The notes beneath the pieces are model-generated. The model ran no database searches. It was given only the letters and a program-made list of their open reading frames with translations, and was not told the origin of the DNA. A stretch of DNA of 64,000 bases from Polynucleobacter sp. 15G-AUS-farblos (GTDB lineage: Bacteria; Pseudomonadota; Gammaproteobacteria; Burkholderiales; Burkholderiaceae): positions 496,001-560,000 of the forward strand of contig NZ_JACVOM010000001.1 in assembly GCF_018882445.1 (NCBI RefSeq), given 5' to 3'. The translations under genes and the position numbers were made by a program. Shown here one piece after another: positions 29,339-38,280 of this stretch. Each line of letters opens with the position of its first letter. Position 1 is the first letter of the stretch.

Positions 29339-30252
29339 AGTCATCACCTAACCTTCCTCAAAAGGTCAAGATTGTTGAGGTTGGACCTAGAGATGGCCTG
29401 CAAAATGAAAAAGAGTTTGTGCCAATCGAGATCAAAGTTGAATTAATCAATCGACTGTCACATGCAGGTTTTCCGAATATTGAAGCAGCCTCTTTTGTTT
29501 CTCCCAAATGGATTCCACAAATGGCTGGCAGCAGTGAAGTGATGGCTGCCATTGCACGCAAACCTGGAACCATTTACTCCGTACTCACTCCCAATATGAA
29601 AGGGTATGAAGGGGCTCTAACAGCCAAAGCGGATGAGATCGTCATCTTCTCTGCGGCCTCAGAAGCGTTTGCTCAGAAAAATATTAATTGCAGCATCACT
29701 GAGTCCGTTGAGCGCTTTATCCCGGTTGCAAAAGCAGCAAAACAAGATGGCATTCGCATTCGGGGAAGCATCTCCTGTTCATTTGGATGCCCCTACCAAG
29801 GATCAGTAACACCTGCCGAGGTGGTCGAAGTTGCTAAACGCATGATGGACTTGGGTTGCGATGAGATTGATATTGCCGACACTATTGGAGTAGGCACTCC
29901 AGGTCAAGTTGCCAGCGTATTTGAAAGTCTTTTTACCATCGCACCTAAAACCCAATTTTCCGGACATTTCCATGACACCTATGGACAATCTCTGGCCAAT
30001 ATATACGCAGCTCTTCAAACCGGCGTCAGCATTTTTCACTCTTCTATTGCAGGCTTGGGCGGTTGCCCCTATGCCAAGGGCGCCACTGGCAATGTCGCAA
30101 CGGAAGATGTCTTATACATGCTCAAGGGCTTAGGTATTGAAACTGGGATAGACTTTGATGCTACTGTCAAAATTGGTGATTACATAACAAAAGCAACTGG
30201 CAAAACCAATGCATCACGTGTTGGTCGAGCAATTGCAGCAAAAATTCAATAG
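29335..30252 (+). CDS. mvaB: Hydroxymethylglutaryl-CoA lyase
   Basis: 305 aa. A TIM-barrel HMGL-like lyase with EVGPRDGLQNE, GHFHDTYGQ metal ligands and the active-site Cys loop AGLGGCPYAKGATGN. It splits HMG-CoA into acetyl-CoA and acetoacetate. It is coupled to the hydratase upstream and lies nine bases before the Bug gene. The pathway would give acetoacetate as an end product. Confidence 0.92.
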   Translation: MKSSPNLPQKVKIVEVGPRDGLQNEKEFVPIEIKVELINRLSHAGFPNIEAASFVSPKWIPQMAGSSEVMAAIARKPGTIYSVLTPNMKGYEGALTAKADEIVIFSAASEAFAQKNINCSITESVERFIPVAKAAKQDGIRIRGSISCSFGCPYQGSVTPAEVVEVAKRMMDLGCDEIDIADTIGVGTPGQVASVFESLFTIAPKTQFSGHFHDTYGQSLANIYAALQTGVSIFHSSIAGLGGCPYAKGATGNVATEDVLYMLKGLGIETGIDFDATVKIGDYITKATGKTNASRVGRAIAAKIQ

Positions 30253-30261
30253 GAGATCAAG

Positions 30262-31227
30262 ATGAATAAATTACTCAAAGTACTAGCGGCTGCACTGGCT
30301 GCTAGCTCCCTTCACTGTGCAGCTCAGAGCTACCCCTCTTCCAATATTAATTTGGTAGTTCCCTTTGCAGCTGGTAGCGGCACAGATGCAGTAGCGCGGA
30401 TCATGGCCACCAAAATGGGTAGCATCTTAGGTCAACCTGTCATTGTTGAAAACAAACCGGGTGCTAGCGCACAAATCGGTGCACAGTTAGTCGCTTCCGC
30501 TAAGCCGGATGGATATACCTTACTAATGACAACCAATACATCTCACTCTGCAAATCCTTATTTATTTCAAAATCTGAAATACGATCCGATCAAGGATTTC
30601 ACACCGATTGCACGAGTTGGCGAACTGCCATTTGTGCTTACTGTTAATAACGACTTGCCTGTGAAGACTGTTCAAGAGCTGATTGATTACGCTAAAGCAA
30701 ATCCAGGCAAATTATCCTATGGCACACCCAATAGCACATCATTGGTCACCACTGAAACGATCATGTACTTAACCAAGATCGGCATGACCCAAATTCCATA
30801 CAAATCAAGCCCACAAGCATTAACGGATTTGATCGGCAACCAAATTCAGGTTTATGTTGTAGATACTGGATCAGGCATGGGCATGATTAAGGCAGGCAAA
30901 GTACGTCCGATTGGTTTAACTGGCAACAGGCCATATGCCCAACTACCAAACGTTCCACCGATTGCTAAAACCATTCAAGGTTTTGATGTGGTGTCATGGA
31001 ATGGCGTGTTTGGTCCGGCCAATCTTCCAAAACCCATCGTTGATAAAGTCAATGCGGCTATTCAAGAGGCATTAAAGGACAAAGAGGTGCAAGCTAAATT
31101 GGCACAGCTTGGATTTGTAGTTTGGCCATCCAAAAACCCACAAGATTTTGCCCAATATGTCAGCGATCAAATGGCTTTTTGGGGTAAGTTAATCATTCAA
31201 TCTGGCATTAAGTCAGAAATTAATTAA
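30262..31227 (+). CDS. Bug/TctC-family substrate-binding protein in the dicarboxylate-type operon
   Basis: 321 aa. A signal peptide ends near HCAAQSYPSSN, followed by INLVVPFAAGSGTD and VIVENKPGASAQIG. AGGAG stands before the ATG. Its place inside a CoA-thioester catabolic operon gives it a likely ligand: the carboxylate that the operon degrades. Confidence 0.92.
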   Translation: MNKLLKVLAAALAASSLHCAAQSYPSSNINLVVPFAAGSGTDAVARIMATKMGSILGQPVIVENKPGASAQIGAQLVASAKPDGYTLLMTTNTSHSANPYLFQNLKYDPIKDFTPIARVGELPFVLTVNNDLPVKTVQELIDYAKANPGKLSYGTPNSTSLVTTETIMYLTKIGMTQIPYKSSPQALTDLIGNQIQVYVVDTGSGMGMIKAGKVRPIGLTGNRPYAQLPNVPPIAKTIQGFDVVSWNGVFGPANLPKPIVDKVNAAIQEALKDKEVQAKLAQLGFVVWPSKNPQDFAQYVSDQMAFWGKLIIQSGIKSEIN

Positions 31228-31250
31228 TTAATACAATATTAAGGAATGTG

Positions 31251-32441
31251 ATGGGCCCATTAGCAGGCGTTCGTATCTTAGATTTAACCGCGGTGATCTT
31301 GGGGCCCTTTGCAACCCAAATTTTGGCGTCTATGGGCGCTGAGATTATCAAGATTGAGACCCCTGACGGCGACAATATGCGTGATGTCGGCCCGATGAAA
31401 AATCCTAAGATGGGTCACATCTTCCTGCAAGCCAATCGAGGTAAAAAAAGTATTGTTCTGGATTTAAAAGATCCAGACTCCAAACAAGCAGCGATTGATA
31501 TTGCCAAAACAGTCGATGTTTTTATTTCCAATATCAGACCTCAAGCATTAGATCGCTTAGGCTTGGGCTATGAAGATTTAAAGAAAGTAAATGAGAAGAT
31601 CATTTACGTTTCATGTTCCGGCTTTGGATTAGATGGCCCCTATGCCGATAAACCTGCCTACGATGACTTGATTCAAGGTGCTGCTGGTGTACCTTGGCTA
31701 ATGCAGCAATATGGAATCCACGAACCCCGCTACGCACCAACCACTTTGGGCGATCGGGTCACTGGACTGCATTCAGTCTACGCAGTCACCTCTGCCTTGT
31801 ATGCCAGAGAAAAAACTGGCAAAGGCCAACATATTGTGGTGCCAATGTTTGAATCCATTGCGCAATTTATTTTGGGTGATCACCTAGGTGGTGAATCCTT
31901 TATTCCCCCCATTGGGAAATCTGGATATGCTCGCCTTCTGTCTCCCTATCGCAAGCCGTATGCAACTCAGGATGGTTATATCTCCATACTGATCTATAAC
32001 GACAAGCATTGGAAAAGCTTTTTTGAAGCCATTGGTCAGCCTGAGCGTCTTCAAGAAGAAATCTTCTGCACCCATGTCAACCGAGCAAACAATATTGACC
32101 TGGTGTACAGAGAAGTTGAATCTATTATGAAGACGCGCACTACTGCGCAATGGCATAAACTACTCGACCAATATGATCTACCCAATCAAGCGATGAATTC
32201 AATCGATGATTTGATCAATGATGAGCATCTCAATAGTAAATCTTTCATTTACACAGAGAATCATCCCAGCGAAGGACAAATTCGGGTCATGAAAAGCCCA
32301 GTATCTTGGTCAGAGACTCCAGCAAAAGAAGACTTGAGCCCCGCTCCCAATCTTGGCCAACATACTGCTGAGATTTTAAGAGGCTTAGGCTATGCAGAAG
32401 ATGCGATTGAGGCATTAATTCGTACTGGAAGTAAAAAATGA
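31251..32441 (+). CDS. CaiB/BaiF-family (class III) CoA-transferase
   Basis: 396 aa. N-terminal GPLAGVRILDLTAVILGPFATQ and LGAEIIKIE-like (MGAEIIKIETPDGD) segments, and RGKKSIVLDLKDP, are typical. The catalytic Asp is expected in the PAYDDLIQGAAG region. It would load CoA onto a carboxylate from a donor thioester. I chose ATG 31251 over GTG 31248 by spacing from AAGGA. Its stop overlaps the next start by four bases. Confidence 0.9.
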   Translation: MGPLAGVRILDLTAVILGPFATQILASMGAEIIKIETPDGDNMRDVGPMKNPKMGHIFLQANRGKKSIVLDLKDPDSKQAAIDIAKTVDVFISNIRPQALDRLGLGYEDLKKVNEKIIYVSCSGFGLDGPYADKPAYDDLIQGAAGVPWLMQQYGIHEPRYAPTTLGDRVTGLHSVYAVTSALYAREKTGKGQHIVVPMFESIAQFILGDHLGGESFIPPIGKSGYARLLSPYRKPYATQDGYISILIYNDKHWKSFFEAIGQPERLQEEIFCTHVNRANNIDLVYREVESIMKTRTTAQWHKLLDQYDLPNQAMNSIDDLINDEHLNSKSFIYTENHPSEGQIRVMKSPVSWSETPAKEDLSPAPNLGQHTAEILRGLGYAEDAIEALIRTGSKK

Positions 32442-33601
32442 ATTTTCAGTTTTCACCAGAACAGATGCAAATTGCCGATGCCATTGAAAAACTCTGCAAA
32501 CCTTTTGATGCAGAGTATTGGCTTAAGAAGGATCAGTCTGGTGACTTCCCCTTTGACTTTCATAAAGCCTTAGCCGATGCTGGATGGCTAGGAATTGCAA
32601 TGCCCCAGGAATATGGTGGGGCTGGCCTTGGTATTACTGAAGCAGCACTGATGATGCGTACGATTTCAGGAACTGGGGCTGGCCTATCGGGAGCCTCTGC
32701 AGTCCATATGAATATTTTTGGCTTACATCCAGTTGTGGTGTTCGGATCAGATGAGCAAAAGCAACGTTGGCTACCACCCTTGATCGCTGGAGAAGATCGC
32801 GCTTGTTTTGGCGTCACAGAACCCAATGCAGGCCTGAATACTCTAAAGCTATCAACCAAGGCAGTGAAACAAGGTGATCACTATGTAGTGAGCGGCCAAA
32901 AAATTTGGATCTCTACCGCTCAGGTTGCCAACAAAATTCTGCTCTTAGCCCGTACTACGCCTATTGAGGATGCTAAGGGAACCGAAGGCTTGTCATTGTT
33001 TTATACCGATCTTGATCGCTCCTGTATTGATGTCAGAGAAATTGAGAAGATGGGTCGTAAGTGTGTTGATTCAAACGAAGTCTTTATTGATAAGCTCAAA
33101 ATTCCGAGTGAAGATCTAATTGGTGAAGAGGGCAAAGGATTCTCTTATATTTTGCACGGTCTGAATCCCGAAAGAATTTTGATTGCAGCAGAGGCTATTG
33201 GTCTTGGGCAAGCTGCGCTAGCAAGAGGCGCGCTCTATGCCAAAGAGCGAATCGTATTTGATAGACCCATTGGTCAAAACCAAGGCATTCAACATCCCCT
33301 TGCCAAATCTTGGATGGAGTTAGAGGCTGCCAACTTGATGGTCTTTAAGGCGGCCAGTCTTTATGACAATCAAGAGTCCTGTGCAGCTGAAGCGAATGCA
33401 GCCAAGTACCTTGCAGCAGAAGCCTGCTTTCATGCTTGTGAAAACGCCATCATGACCCACGGCGGTATGGGCTATGCCAAGGAATACCATGTGGAACGAT
33501 ACCTTCGAGAGTCTTGGATTCCCCGCCTAGCTCCCGTGAGTCCACAACTCATCCTTTGCTTTATTGCTGAGAAGGTCTTGGGTCTTCCAAAATCCTATTA
33601 A
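32438..33601 (+). CDS. Acyl-CoA dehydrogenase
   Basis: 387 aa. The family pattern is complete: CFGVTEPNAGLNT (flavin/substrate), GQKIWISTAQVAN, GEEGKGFSYILHGLNPERIL and MTHGGMGYAKEYHVERYLRES near the C-terminus. It would introduce a double bond into the acyl-CoA made by the upstream CoA-transferase. The substrate cannot be read from sequence. Confidence 0.9.
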   Translation: MNFQFSPEQMQIADAIEKLCKPFDAEYWLKKDQSGDFPFDFHKALADAGWLGIAMPQEYGGAGLGITEAALMMRTISGTGAGLSGASAVHMNIFGLHPVVVFGSDEQKQRWLPPLIAGEDRACFGVTEPNAGLNTLKLSTKAVKQGDHYVVSGQKIWISTAQVANKILLLARTTPIEDAKGTEGLSLFYTDLDRSCIDVREIEKMGRKCVDSNEVFIDKLKIPSEDLIGEEGKGFSYILHGLNPERILIAAEAIGLGQAALARGALYAKERIVFDRPIGQNQGIQHPLAKSWMELEAANLMVFKAASLYDNQESCAAEANAAKYLAAEACFHACENAIMTHGGMGYAKEYHVERYLRESWIPRLAPVSPQLILCFIAEKVLGLPKSY

Positions 33602-33620
33602 CTCGATTGAGAGAGTAAAA

Positions 33621-34010
33621 ATGAGCGCAACTAAGTCACGTTACTTTGTTAAAGCAGGAGAGGTAGAAGGCTATCATCCAGCAAATCATTTGGGCACTGT
33701 GAACCGCAGAATTATTGGCACAGAAACCGTAGGTGCAAAACAGCTTGAAGTACTACATGGCACGATTGAAAAAGGGAAAGGCGCCCTGCCTCACGCACAC
33801 CCAGGGATTGAACAAGTCTGCTACATGCTAGAGGGTCGCGCAAGAGCAGAAGTCAATGGGGAAGTTTGTGAAATGGGGCCAGGCGATGCCTGTTTTTTCC
33901 CTGCCGATGCCATGCATGTTTTTACTGTGATCAGTGATGAGCCAGTAAAACTGTTGGTGATTTACTCACCACCTTATGAAGAAAATCCAGCTAGAGTAAT
34001 ACGCCCTTAA
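33621..34010 (+). CDS. Cupin-domain protein
   Basis: 129 aa from ATG 33621. The cupin motifs ALPHAHPGIEQVCYMLEGRA and GDACFFPADAMHVFT supply two or three metal-binding His and a Glu. I prefer 33621 over an upstream in-frame ATG that lies inside the dehydrogenase gene. It is the last gene of the operon. It may be a small isomerase, dioxygenase or ligand-binding protein. Confidence 0.82.
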   Translation: MSATKSRYFVKAGEVEGYHPANHLGTVNRRIIGTETVGAKQLEVLHGTIEKGKGALPHAHPGIEQVCYMLEGRARAEVNGEVCEMGPGDACFFPADAMHVFTVISDEPVKLLVIYSPPYEENPARVIRP

Positions 34011-34031
34011 GGCTTACCTATTCAAGAACTT

Positions 34032-34053
34032 AGCGGGCTCCTAGGAGCCCGCT
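34032..34053. terminator. Perfect palindromic hairpin between convergent operons
   Basis: AGCGGGCTCC-TA-GGAGCCCGCT. It is a strong GC-rich stem but lacks a clear U-tract. It lies between the cupin gene and the FAH gene and may stop transcripts from both sides. Confidence 0.7.
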
Positions 34054-34059
34054 ATTGCA

Positions 34060-34857
34060 TTACACGATCTTGATTGAGAGATCAGGTAGCCCAACAATCT
34101 GGCAACGAATAACGTCACCTCTGACTACTGGTCCAACATTCTCAGGCGTGCCTGAATAAATAATGTCGCCAGGGAACAATTCATTTGCTTCAGAAAGCTT
34201 AGAGATTTGTTCTGCTACCGACCAAATCATTTGACTCAAATCGGCCTTTTGCTTGACTACCCCATTGACGGAAAGCTCAATATTGCCCTTGGTGAAGTGC
34301 CCTGTTTTCGCTACCGGAAAGATTGGACCTATAGGAGCCGAACGATCAAACGATTTACCAATTTCCCAAGGCTTCTTCTGATCACCCATGAAGCGCTGCA
34401 AATCCCTACGCGTCATATCAAGACCTAAAGCGTAACCATAGACATGCTCTAAGGCCTTATCTACAGGGATATTTTTGCCACCCTTGTTGAGCGCTGCAAC
34501 CAATTCCACTTCATAGTGGTAATTTTTAGTGAGGCTAGGATAAGGATGATCAACAATCTTAGTGGGAGCTACAAACTGAACCGCATCCGTTGGCTTCTGA
34601 AAAAAGAATGGTGGCTCACGAGTTGGATCCGATCCCATCTCTCTTGCATGAGCTGCATAGTTACGACCAATACAGTAAATGCGACGAACAGGAAACTCTT
34701 GATCGCTTCCAGCAATCGGGATTAATACCTGCCCTACAGGAAAAGGTGTTTTCACTCCCTTCTCTTGTGCATGCCCAACACCAGAGGCACCTAAGACAGT
34801 CGCGCCCAAGCCTAACTTAATAGCATTACGGCGAGTTACATTTTGCTTATTTGACAT
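34060..34857 (-). CDS. Fumarylacetoacetate hydrolase-family protein with Tat-type signal
   Basis: 265 aa. The N-terminus has TRRNAIKLGLGATVLGASG followed by VGHAQ, a twin-arginine signal peptide ending in an Ala-x-Ala-like cut. The FAH domain follows (CIGRNYAAHAREMGSD, YHYEVELVAALNKGG, GTPENVGPVVRGD) with metal-binding Glu residues. Most FAH enzymes are cytoplasmic, so export would be unusual. AAGGAG precedes the ATG. It is the last gene of a five-gene minus-strand unit opposite GntR. Confidence 0.83.
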   Translation of the reverse strand: MSNKQNVTRRNAIKLGLGATVLGASGVGHAQEKGVKTPFPVGQVLIPIAGSDQEFPVRRIYCIGRNYAAHAREMGSDPTREPPFFFQKPTDAVQFVAPTKIVDHPYPSLTKNYHYEVELVAALNKGGKNIPVDKALEHVYGYALGLDMTRRDLQRFMGDQKKPWEIGKSFDRSAPIGPIFPVAKTGHFTKGNIELSVNGVVKQKADLSQMIWSVAEQISKLSEANELFPGDIIYSGTPENVGPVVRGDVIRCQIVGLPDLSIKIV

Positions 34858-34872
34858 CGTTTCTCCTTTTAA

Positions 34873-35841
34873 CTATTGCAATTCGATTTGTGCATTTGTT
34901 GCAATTTTTTGATACCTTGAAACTTCTTCTTTTACAAACTTATTAAACTCTTCTGCCGACATTTGTTTTGGCTCAATGCCAACTTTTGCATAAGCCTCAC
35001 GCACCTCTGGATCTTGCATTGCCTTTGCTAAATCGCCATTCACTTTTTGCACAATTGCTGTAGGGGTTCCATATGGCGCCCACATACCAAACCATAGGCT
35101 CATATCAAAATTGGGGAAGCCCTGTTCTGCAATCGTAGGAATATCAGTGGCAGCTGGAGAGCGATTCTTACTCGCAACACCGAGTGCCAATAACTTGCCA
35201 CCTTTAATTTGCCCAAGAGCAGTACTTAAAGATGCCATACAAAAGGCAATGCGACCTGACATAACCTCTTGTATTGCTTCAGGGCCACCTTTTAAAGGAA
35301 TATGATTCATCTTAATCCCAGCTGCCTGAATAAAATACTCAGCAGCAAAGTGAGTAGAGCTGCCCACACCCACCGACGCAAAGGGAATCTCTCCTGGCTT
35401 TGCTTTAGCCGCAGCAATAATATCTTTGATTGATTTGTAAGGCCCATCAGGCGATGTCACCATGACATAGGGGGTATCACCCACATAGGCAATATTTACC
35501 ATCGGCTTAGCCAAATCGTAGGGTAACTTTTTATAAGTCGCAGGATTGGTTGCAAAAGTGACTGACTGAAATAACAAGGTTTGTCCATTCGCCTCCGCAT
35601 TAGATACAGCACCAGTGCCAATCAATCCACCAGCACCCGGTTTGTTTTCGACAACAACAGGTTGCTGCCAGACTTTATTCAGGTACTTGGCAACTATTCT
35701 GGCAGCAGTGTCAGCGCCAGACCCTGGCGTCAAAGGTACAACCAATTTCACGGGTCCTTGAGGGTAGGTTTGTGCTTGGGCGCCTATGCAAAAAGCCAGC
35801 CCAAGAACCATCCAAAATACTTTTTTTATGGATATTTTCAT
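34873..35841 (-). CDS. Bug/TctC-family substrate-binding protein
   Basis: 322 aa. The signal peptide ends at FCIGAQAQTYPQ. Motifs VKLVVPLTPGSGADTAARIV and VVENKPGAGGLIG follow. It starts two bases after the FAH gene stop, so translation is coupled. It is one of two Bug proteins in this FAH operon. Confidence 0.92.
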   Translation of the reverse strand: MKISIKKVFWMVLGLAFCIGAQAQTYPQGPVKLVVPLTPGSGADTAARIVAKYLNKVWQQPVVVENKPGAGGLIGTGAVSNAEANGQTLLFQSVTFATNPATYKKLPYDLAKPMVNIAYVGDTPYVMVTSPDGPYKSIKDIIAAAKAKPGEIPFASVGVGSSTHFAAEYFIQAAGIKMNHIPLKGGPEAIQEVMSGRIAFCMASLSTALGQIKGGKLLALGVASKNRSPAATDIPTIAEQGFPNFDMSLWFGMWAPYGTPTAIVQKVNGDLAKAMQDPEVREAYAKVGIEPKQMSAEEFNKFVKEEVSRYQKIATNAQIELQ

Positions 35842-35843
35842 GT

Positions 35844-36713
35844 TTACTCATCTTTGATAGTGTTAGTCAAGATTCCAAGGCCTTCAACTTCAATTTCACA
35901 AACATCTCCTGGCTTCATAAAGACAGGCGGCGTTCTTGCATACCCTACACCCGCTGGCGTTCCGGTAATCACCACATCGCCAGGCTCCAAAGTCATGCAT
36001 TCTGTAATCAACACAATGGTTTCAGCAACATCCCATAAAAAGTCTTTGGTATTGGCATTTTGCATAACGACCCCATTTAGGCGTGACTGAATTTGTAAGC
36101 CATGTGCACCAGGAGGAAGCTCATCTGGCGTGACTAAGCATGGGCCAAACCCACCTGTTTGATCAAAATTCTTACCTATCGTCCATTGGGTAGTTTTACG
36201 TTGATAGTTACGGATGCTGCCATCATTAAATACGCTATAGCCAGCAATACAGTCCAGGGCATTTTCTCTTGTGAGATTACGTGCACGTTTTCCCACAATG
36301 AATGCGAGTTCTGCTTCGTAATCTAACTTATCAGACACTGCTGGCCTAATGAGTGGTGCATTGTGAGCCGCTAATGAGCTTGGACCTCTCATAAAGAAGC
36401 TAGGGTACTCAGGCCTTGCATTGCCACCCTCTTTTGCATGATCTGCGTAATTCAAACCCATGCAGACAATTTTTCCAGGTCGATCAATTAAGGTCTCAAA
36501 TTGAATCTCACTCAAATTACGAATGACTGCATTGGGATTGCTTAATGCTTGCTTTGCTTTACCAAGACTAGCATCGCTTTCTATAAAACTTAAAAGGCTA
36601 TTCGGAATACTCGGATCGGTTGCACATAAATCAACAAATTGCTCTGAATCTTTAGCGCAAAGAACGCCAATGCCTCTTTCATTTTTCTTATTTTTATAGC
36701 TAAACAAACGCAT
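35844..36713 (-). CDS. Fumarylacetoacetate hydrolase-family protein (cytoplasmic)
   Basis: 289 aa. An N-terminal cap domain is followed by the FAH catalytic core: CMGLNYADHAKEGG, DYEAELAFIVGK, GTPAGVGYARTPP. Members split or isomerise beta-diketo and enol acids, or decarboxylate oxaloacetate. The start has AAGGGG upstream. It lacks a signal peptide, unlike the FAH gene two positions downstream, which suggests paired cytoplasmic and periplasmic enzymes. Confidence 0.88.
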   Translation of the reverse strand: MRLFSYKNKKNERGIGVLCAKDSEQFVDLCATDPSIPNSLLSFIESDASLGKAKQALSNPNAVIRNLSEIQFETLIDRPGKIVCMGLNYADHAKEGGNARPEYPSFFMRGPSSLAAHNAPLIRPAVSDKLDYEAELAFIVGKRARNLTRENALDCIAGYSVFNDGSIRNYQRKTTQWTIGKNFDQTGGFGPCLVTPDELPPGAHGLQIQSRLNGVVMQNANTKDFLWDVAETIVLITECMTLEPGDVVITGTPAGVGYARTPPVFMKPGDVCEIEVEGLGILTNTIKDE

Positions 36714-36727
36714 ATTGACCCCTTAAG

Positions 36728-37711
36728 TTAATCTTTTTTGACTGCAATAGACTGCACTACTGGTCGCAAGCTAACCAATTCTTTTGCAATGAATGCAGTT
36801 GCTTTTACGCCGGTAATGTTGTTAATCGGCTGAATCGATATTGACGCTAGCTTCTCAAGCAAGGCGGGATCTGATAAAGCCTTGTCGGTTGCAAGGATCA
36901 AAATATTCGCAATCTCCGGCGATAGCCCCTCTGGCGCAGAAACAATATTCCATAAGGCAGCTTGAAAGTCTTTTAATCCAGTCACTTCATTGACCGTTGG
37001 AACATCTGGTATCAAAGGAGATCGTTTTGTAGCGGCAATGGCGACGATTTTTAATTTACCTGCACGATGTTGATTGATTAAAGACCCAAGGGTGTCAACC
37101 GTCATATTTACTTGACCACCAATCAATGCCGGAATTGATTGGGCGCTTCCCCTAAAAGGTATATGCTGTATATCTAAGTTACCCACTTCATATTTCAATC
37201 TTTCACCAACAATATGAAGATAAGTGCCTTCCCCAGCAGAACCATATTGCAACTTTCCTGGATTCAGGCGCGCATACTCAATTAATTCTTTAAAGCCTCC
37301 CTTAGTTCCAGGGCTTACCGCAAACACAATAGGCGCATCCCCAACAACTGCAATTTCAGTAAAGTCTTTAATGGAATCGTACTGAGGTTTTGGCGTCATT
37401 AAGCCATAAAGCACATGCGTAGATGCCGTGCCAAAGAGCAAGGTATAGCCATCGGCGGCACTGTTTTTAACCTCGAGACTACCTATCGCTCCGCTAGCGC
37501 CACTCTTGTTATCTACTACAACAGGTTTACCAAGCTGAGCGGATAGCGATTGCGCATATTGCCTTGCAAATTGATCTGTGGGACCACCTGCAGGAAAAGG
37601 AACTACCAGTCGAATGGGTTTAGTAGGATACGTTGCTGTTGTCTGCGCCACCCCCGTAGAGATTACAAAACAGGATGCCAGTACGCATATAGCTGATTGA
37701 ATTAGTTTCAT
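36728..37711 (-). CDS. Bug/TctC-family substrate-binding protein
   Basis: 327 aa from ATG 37711, five bases from AAGGAG. An ATG directly before it (37714) is also possible. The signal peptide ends near STGVAQTTATYP. Family motifs IRLVVPFPAGGPTD and VVDNKSGASGAIG are present. It lies between the GlcG-like and FAH genes. Confidence 0.91.
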   Translation of the reverse strand: MKLIQSAICVLASCFVISTGVAQTTATYPTKPIRLVVPFPAGGPTDQFARQYAQSLSAQLGKPVVVDNKSGASGAIGSLEVKNSAADGYTLLFGTASTHVLYGLMTPKPQYDSIKDFTEIAVVGDAPIVFAVSPGTKGGFKELIEYARLNPGKLQYGSAGEGTYLHIVGERLKYEVGNLDIQHIPFRGSAQSIPALIGGQVNMTVDTLGSLINQHRAGKLKIVAIAATKRSPLIPDVPTVNEVTGLKDFQAALWNIVSAPEGLSPEIANILILATDKALSDPALLEKLASISIQPINNITGVKATAFIAKELVSLRPVVQSIAVKKD

Positions 37712-37720
37712 CATGACTCC

Positions 37721-38209
37721 TTATAACTGTCCATCATTCCAATTTTCTGCAGGCATCGGTGGCTCCGCAACGAAGCCAACCAATTTGATAGCCTCGATTG
37801 CACAATACTCATCTTTATCAGATGCATCCCCGCTAATACCTACAGCACCAATTGCTGAGCCTTGTTCATTCACAATCAAAACGCCGCCCGGTGTTGGTAT
37901 AAATCTTCCGCCTGAAGCAGCAGATAAGGCTGCCTGGAAAGTGGGTCTATTTGCCAATCTATCTCTAATGTGTCTTGTGGGCATTCCCATACCTAAGGAT
38001 GCCCATGCTTTACCAATGGCAATGTCATGACGTAGGATGCCGCAACCGTCCTCTCGCTTAAAGGAAACTACATGACCACCTGAATCAAGTACTACCACTG
38101 CAAGCGGCAAGAGATGATGCTTTAGACGTAATTTCAGGGCTTCATCAATGATTTGGTCAGCATCTGCCAAAGTAAGACTTGAGTGACTTGCAACTAGCTT
38201 TTCGGCCAT
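37721..38209 (-). CDS. GlcG/HbpS-family heme-degrading-like protein
   Basis: 162 aa. The fold is recognised by LTLADADQIIDEALKLRLKHHL, PLAVVVLDSGGHVVSFKREDG and the closing GAVGISGDASDKDEYCAIEAI. It is the first gene of the FAH/Bug operon. Family members occur with glycolate and aromatic-acid genes, and their role is unclear. The operator pair at 38225-38266 lies just upstream. Confidence 0.85.
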   Translation of the reverse strand: MAEKLVASHSSLTLADADQIIDEALKLRLKHHLLPLAVVVLDSGGHVVSFKREDGCGILRHDIAIGKAWASLGMGMPTRHIRDRLANRPTFQAALSAASGGRFIPTPGGVLIVNEQGSAIGAVGISGDASDKDEYCAIEAIKLVGFVAEPPMPAENWNDGQL

Positions 38210-38224
38210 ACCTCATACCCCTTT

Positions 38225-38266
38225 AAATATCGATATTTTTATATTATCATGAAAATATCGATATTT
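38225..38266. promoter_or_regulatory. Tandem identical palindromes between GlcG operon and gntR
   Basis: AAATATCGATATTT occurs twice, at 38225-38238 and 38253-38266, 28 bp centre to centre. The sites fill the 71-base divergent promoter region. Two identical 14-bp dyads on about the same helix face are strong candidates for the operator of the adjacent GntR regulator, controlling itself and the five-gene operon. Confidence 0.8.
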
Positions 38267-38280
38267 ATAATACAAAGTTC

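Noticed and set aside
28553..34010. Leucine-degradation liu cluster
   Set aside because: The biotin-dependent methylcrotonyl-CoA carboxylase genes are missing, and a CoA-transferase is present instead.
34032..34053. Treating the 22-bp palindrome as an operator
   Set aside because: It lies between convergent gene ends and is GC-rich, so a transcript-ending hairpin is more likely.
35581..36090. 169-aa plus-strand ORF across Bug/FAH
   Set aside because: It is a shadow of two well-supported minus-strand genes and has no recognisable domain.
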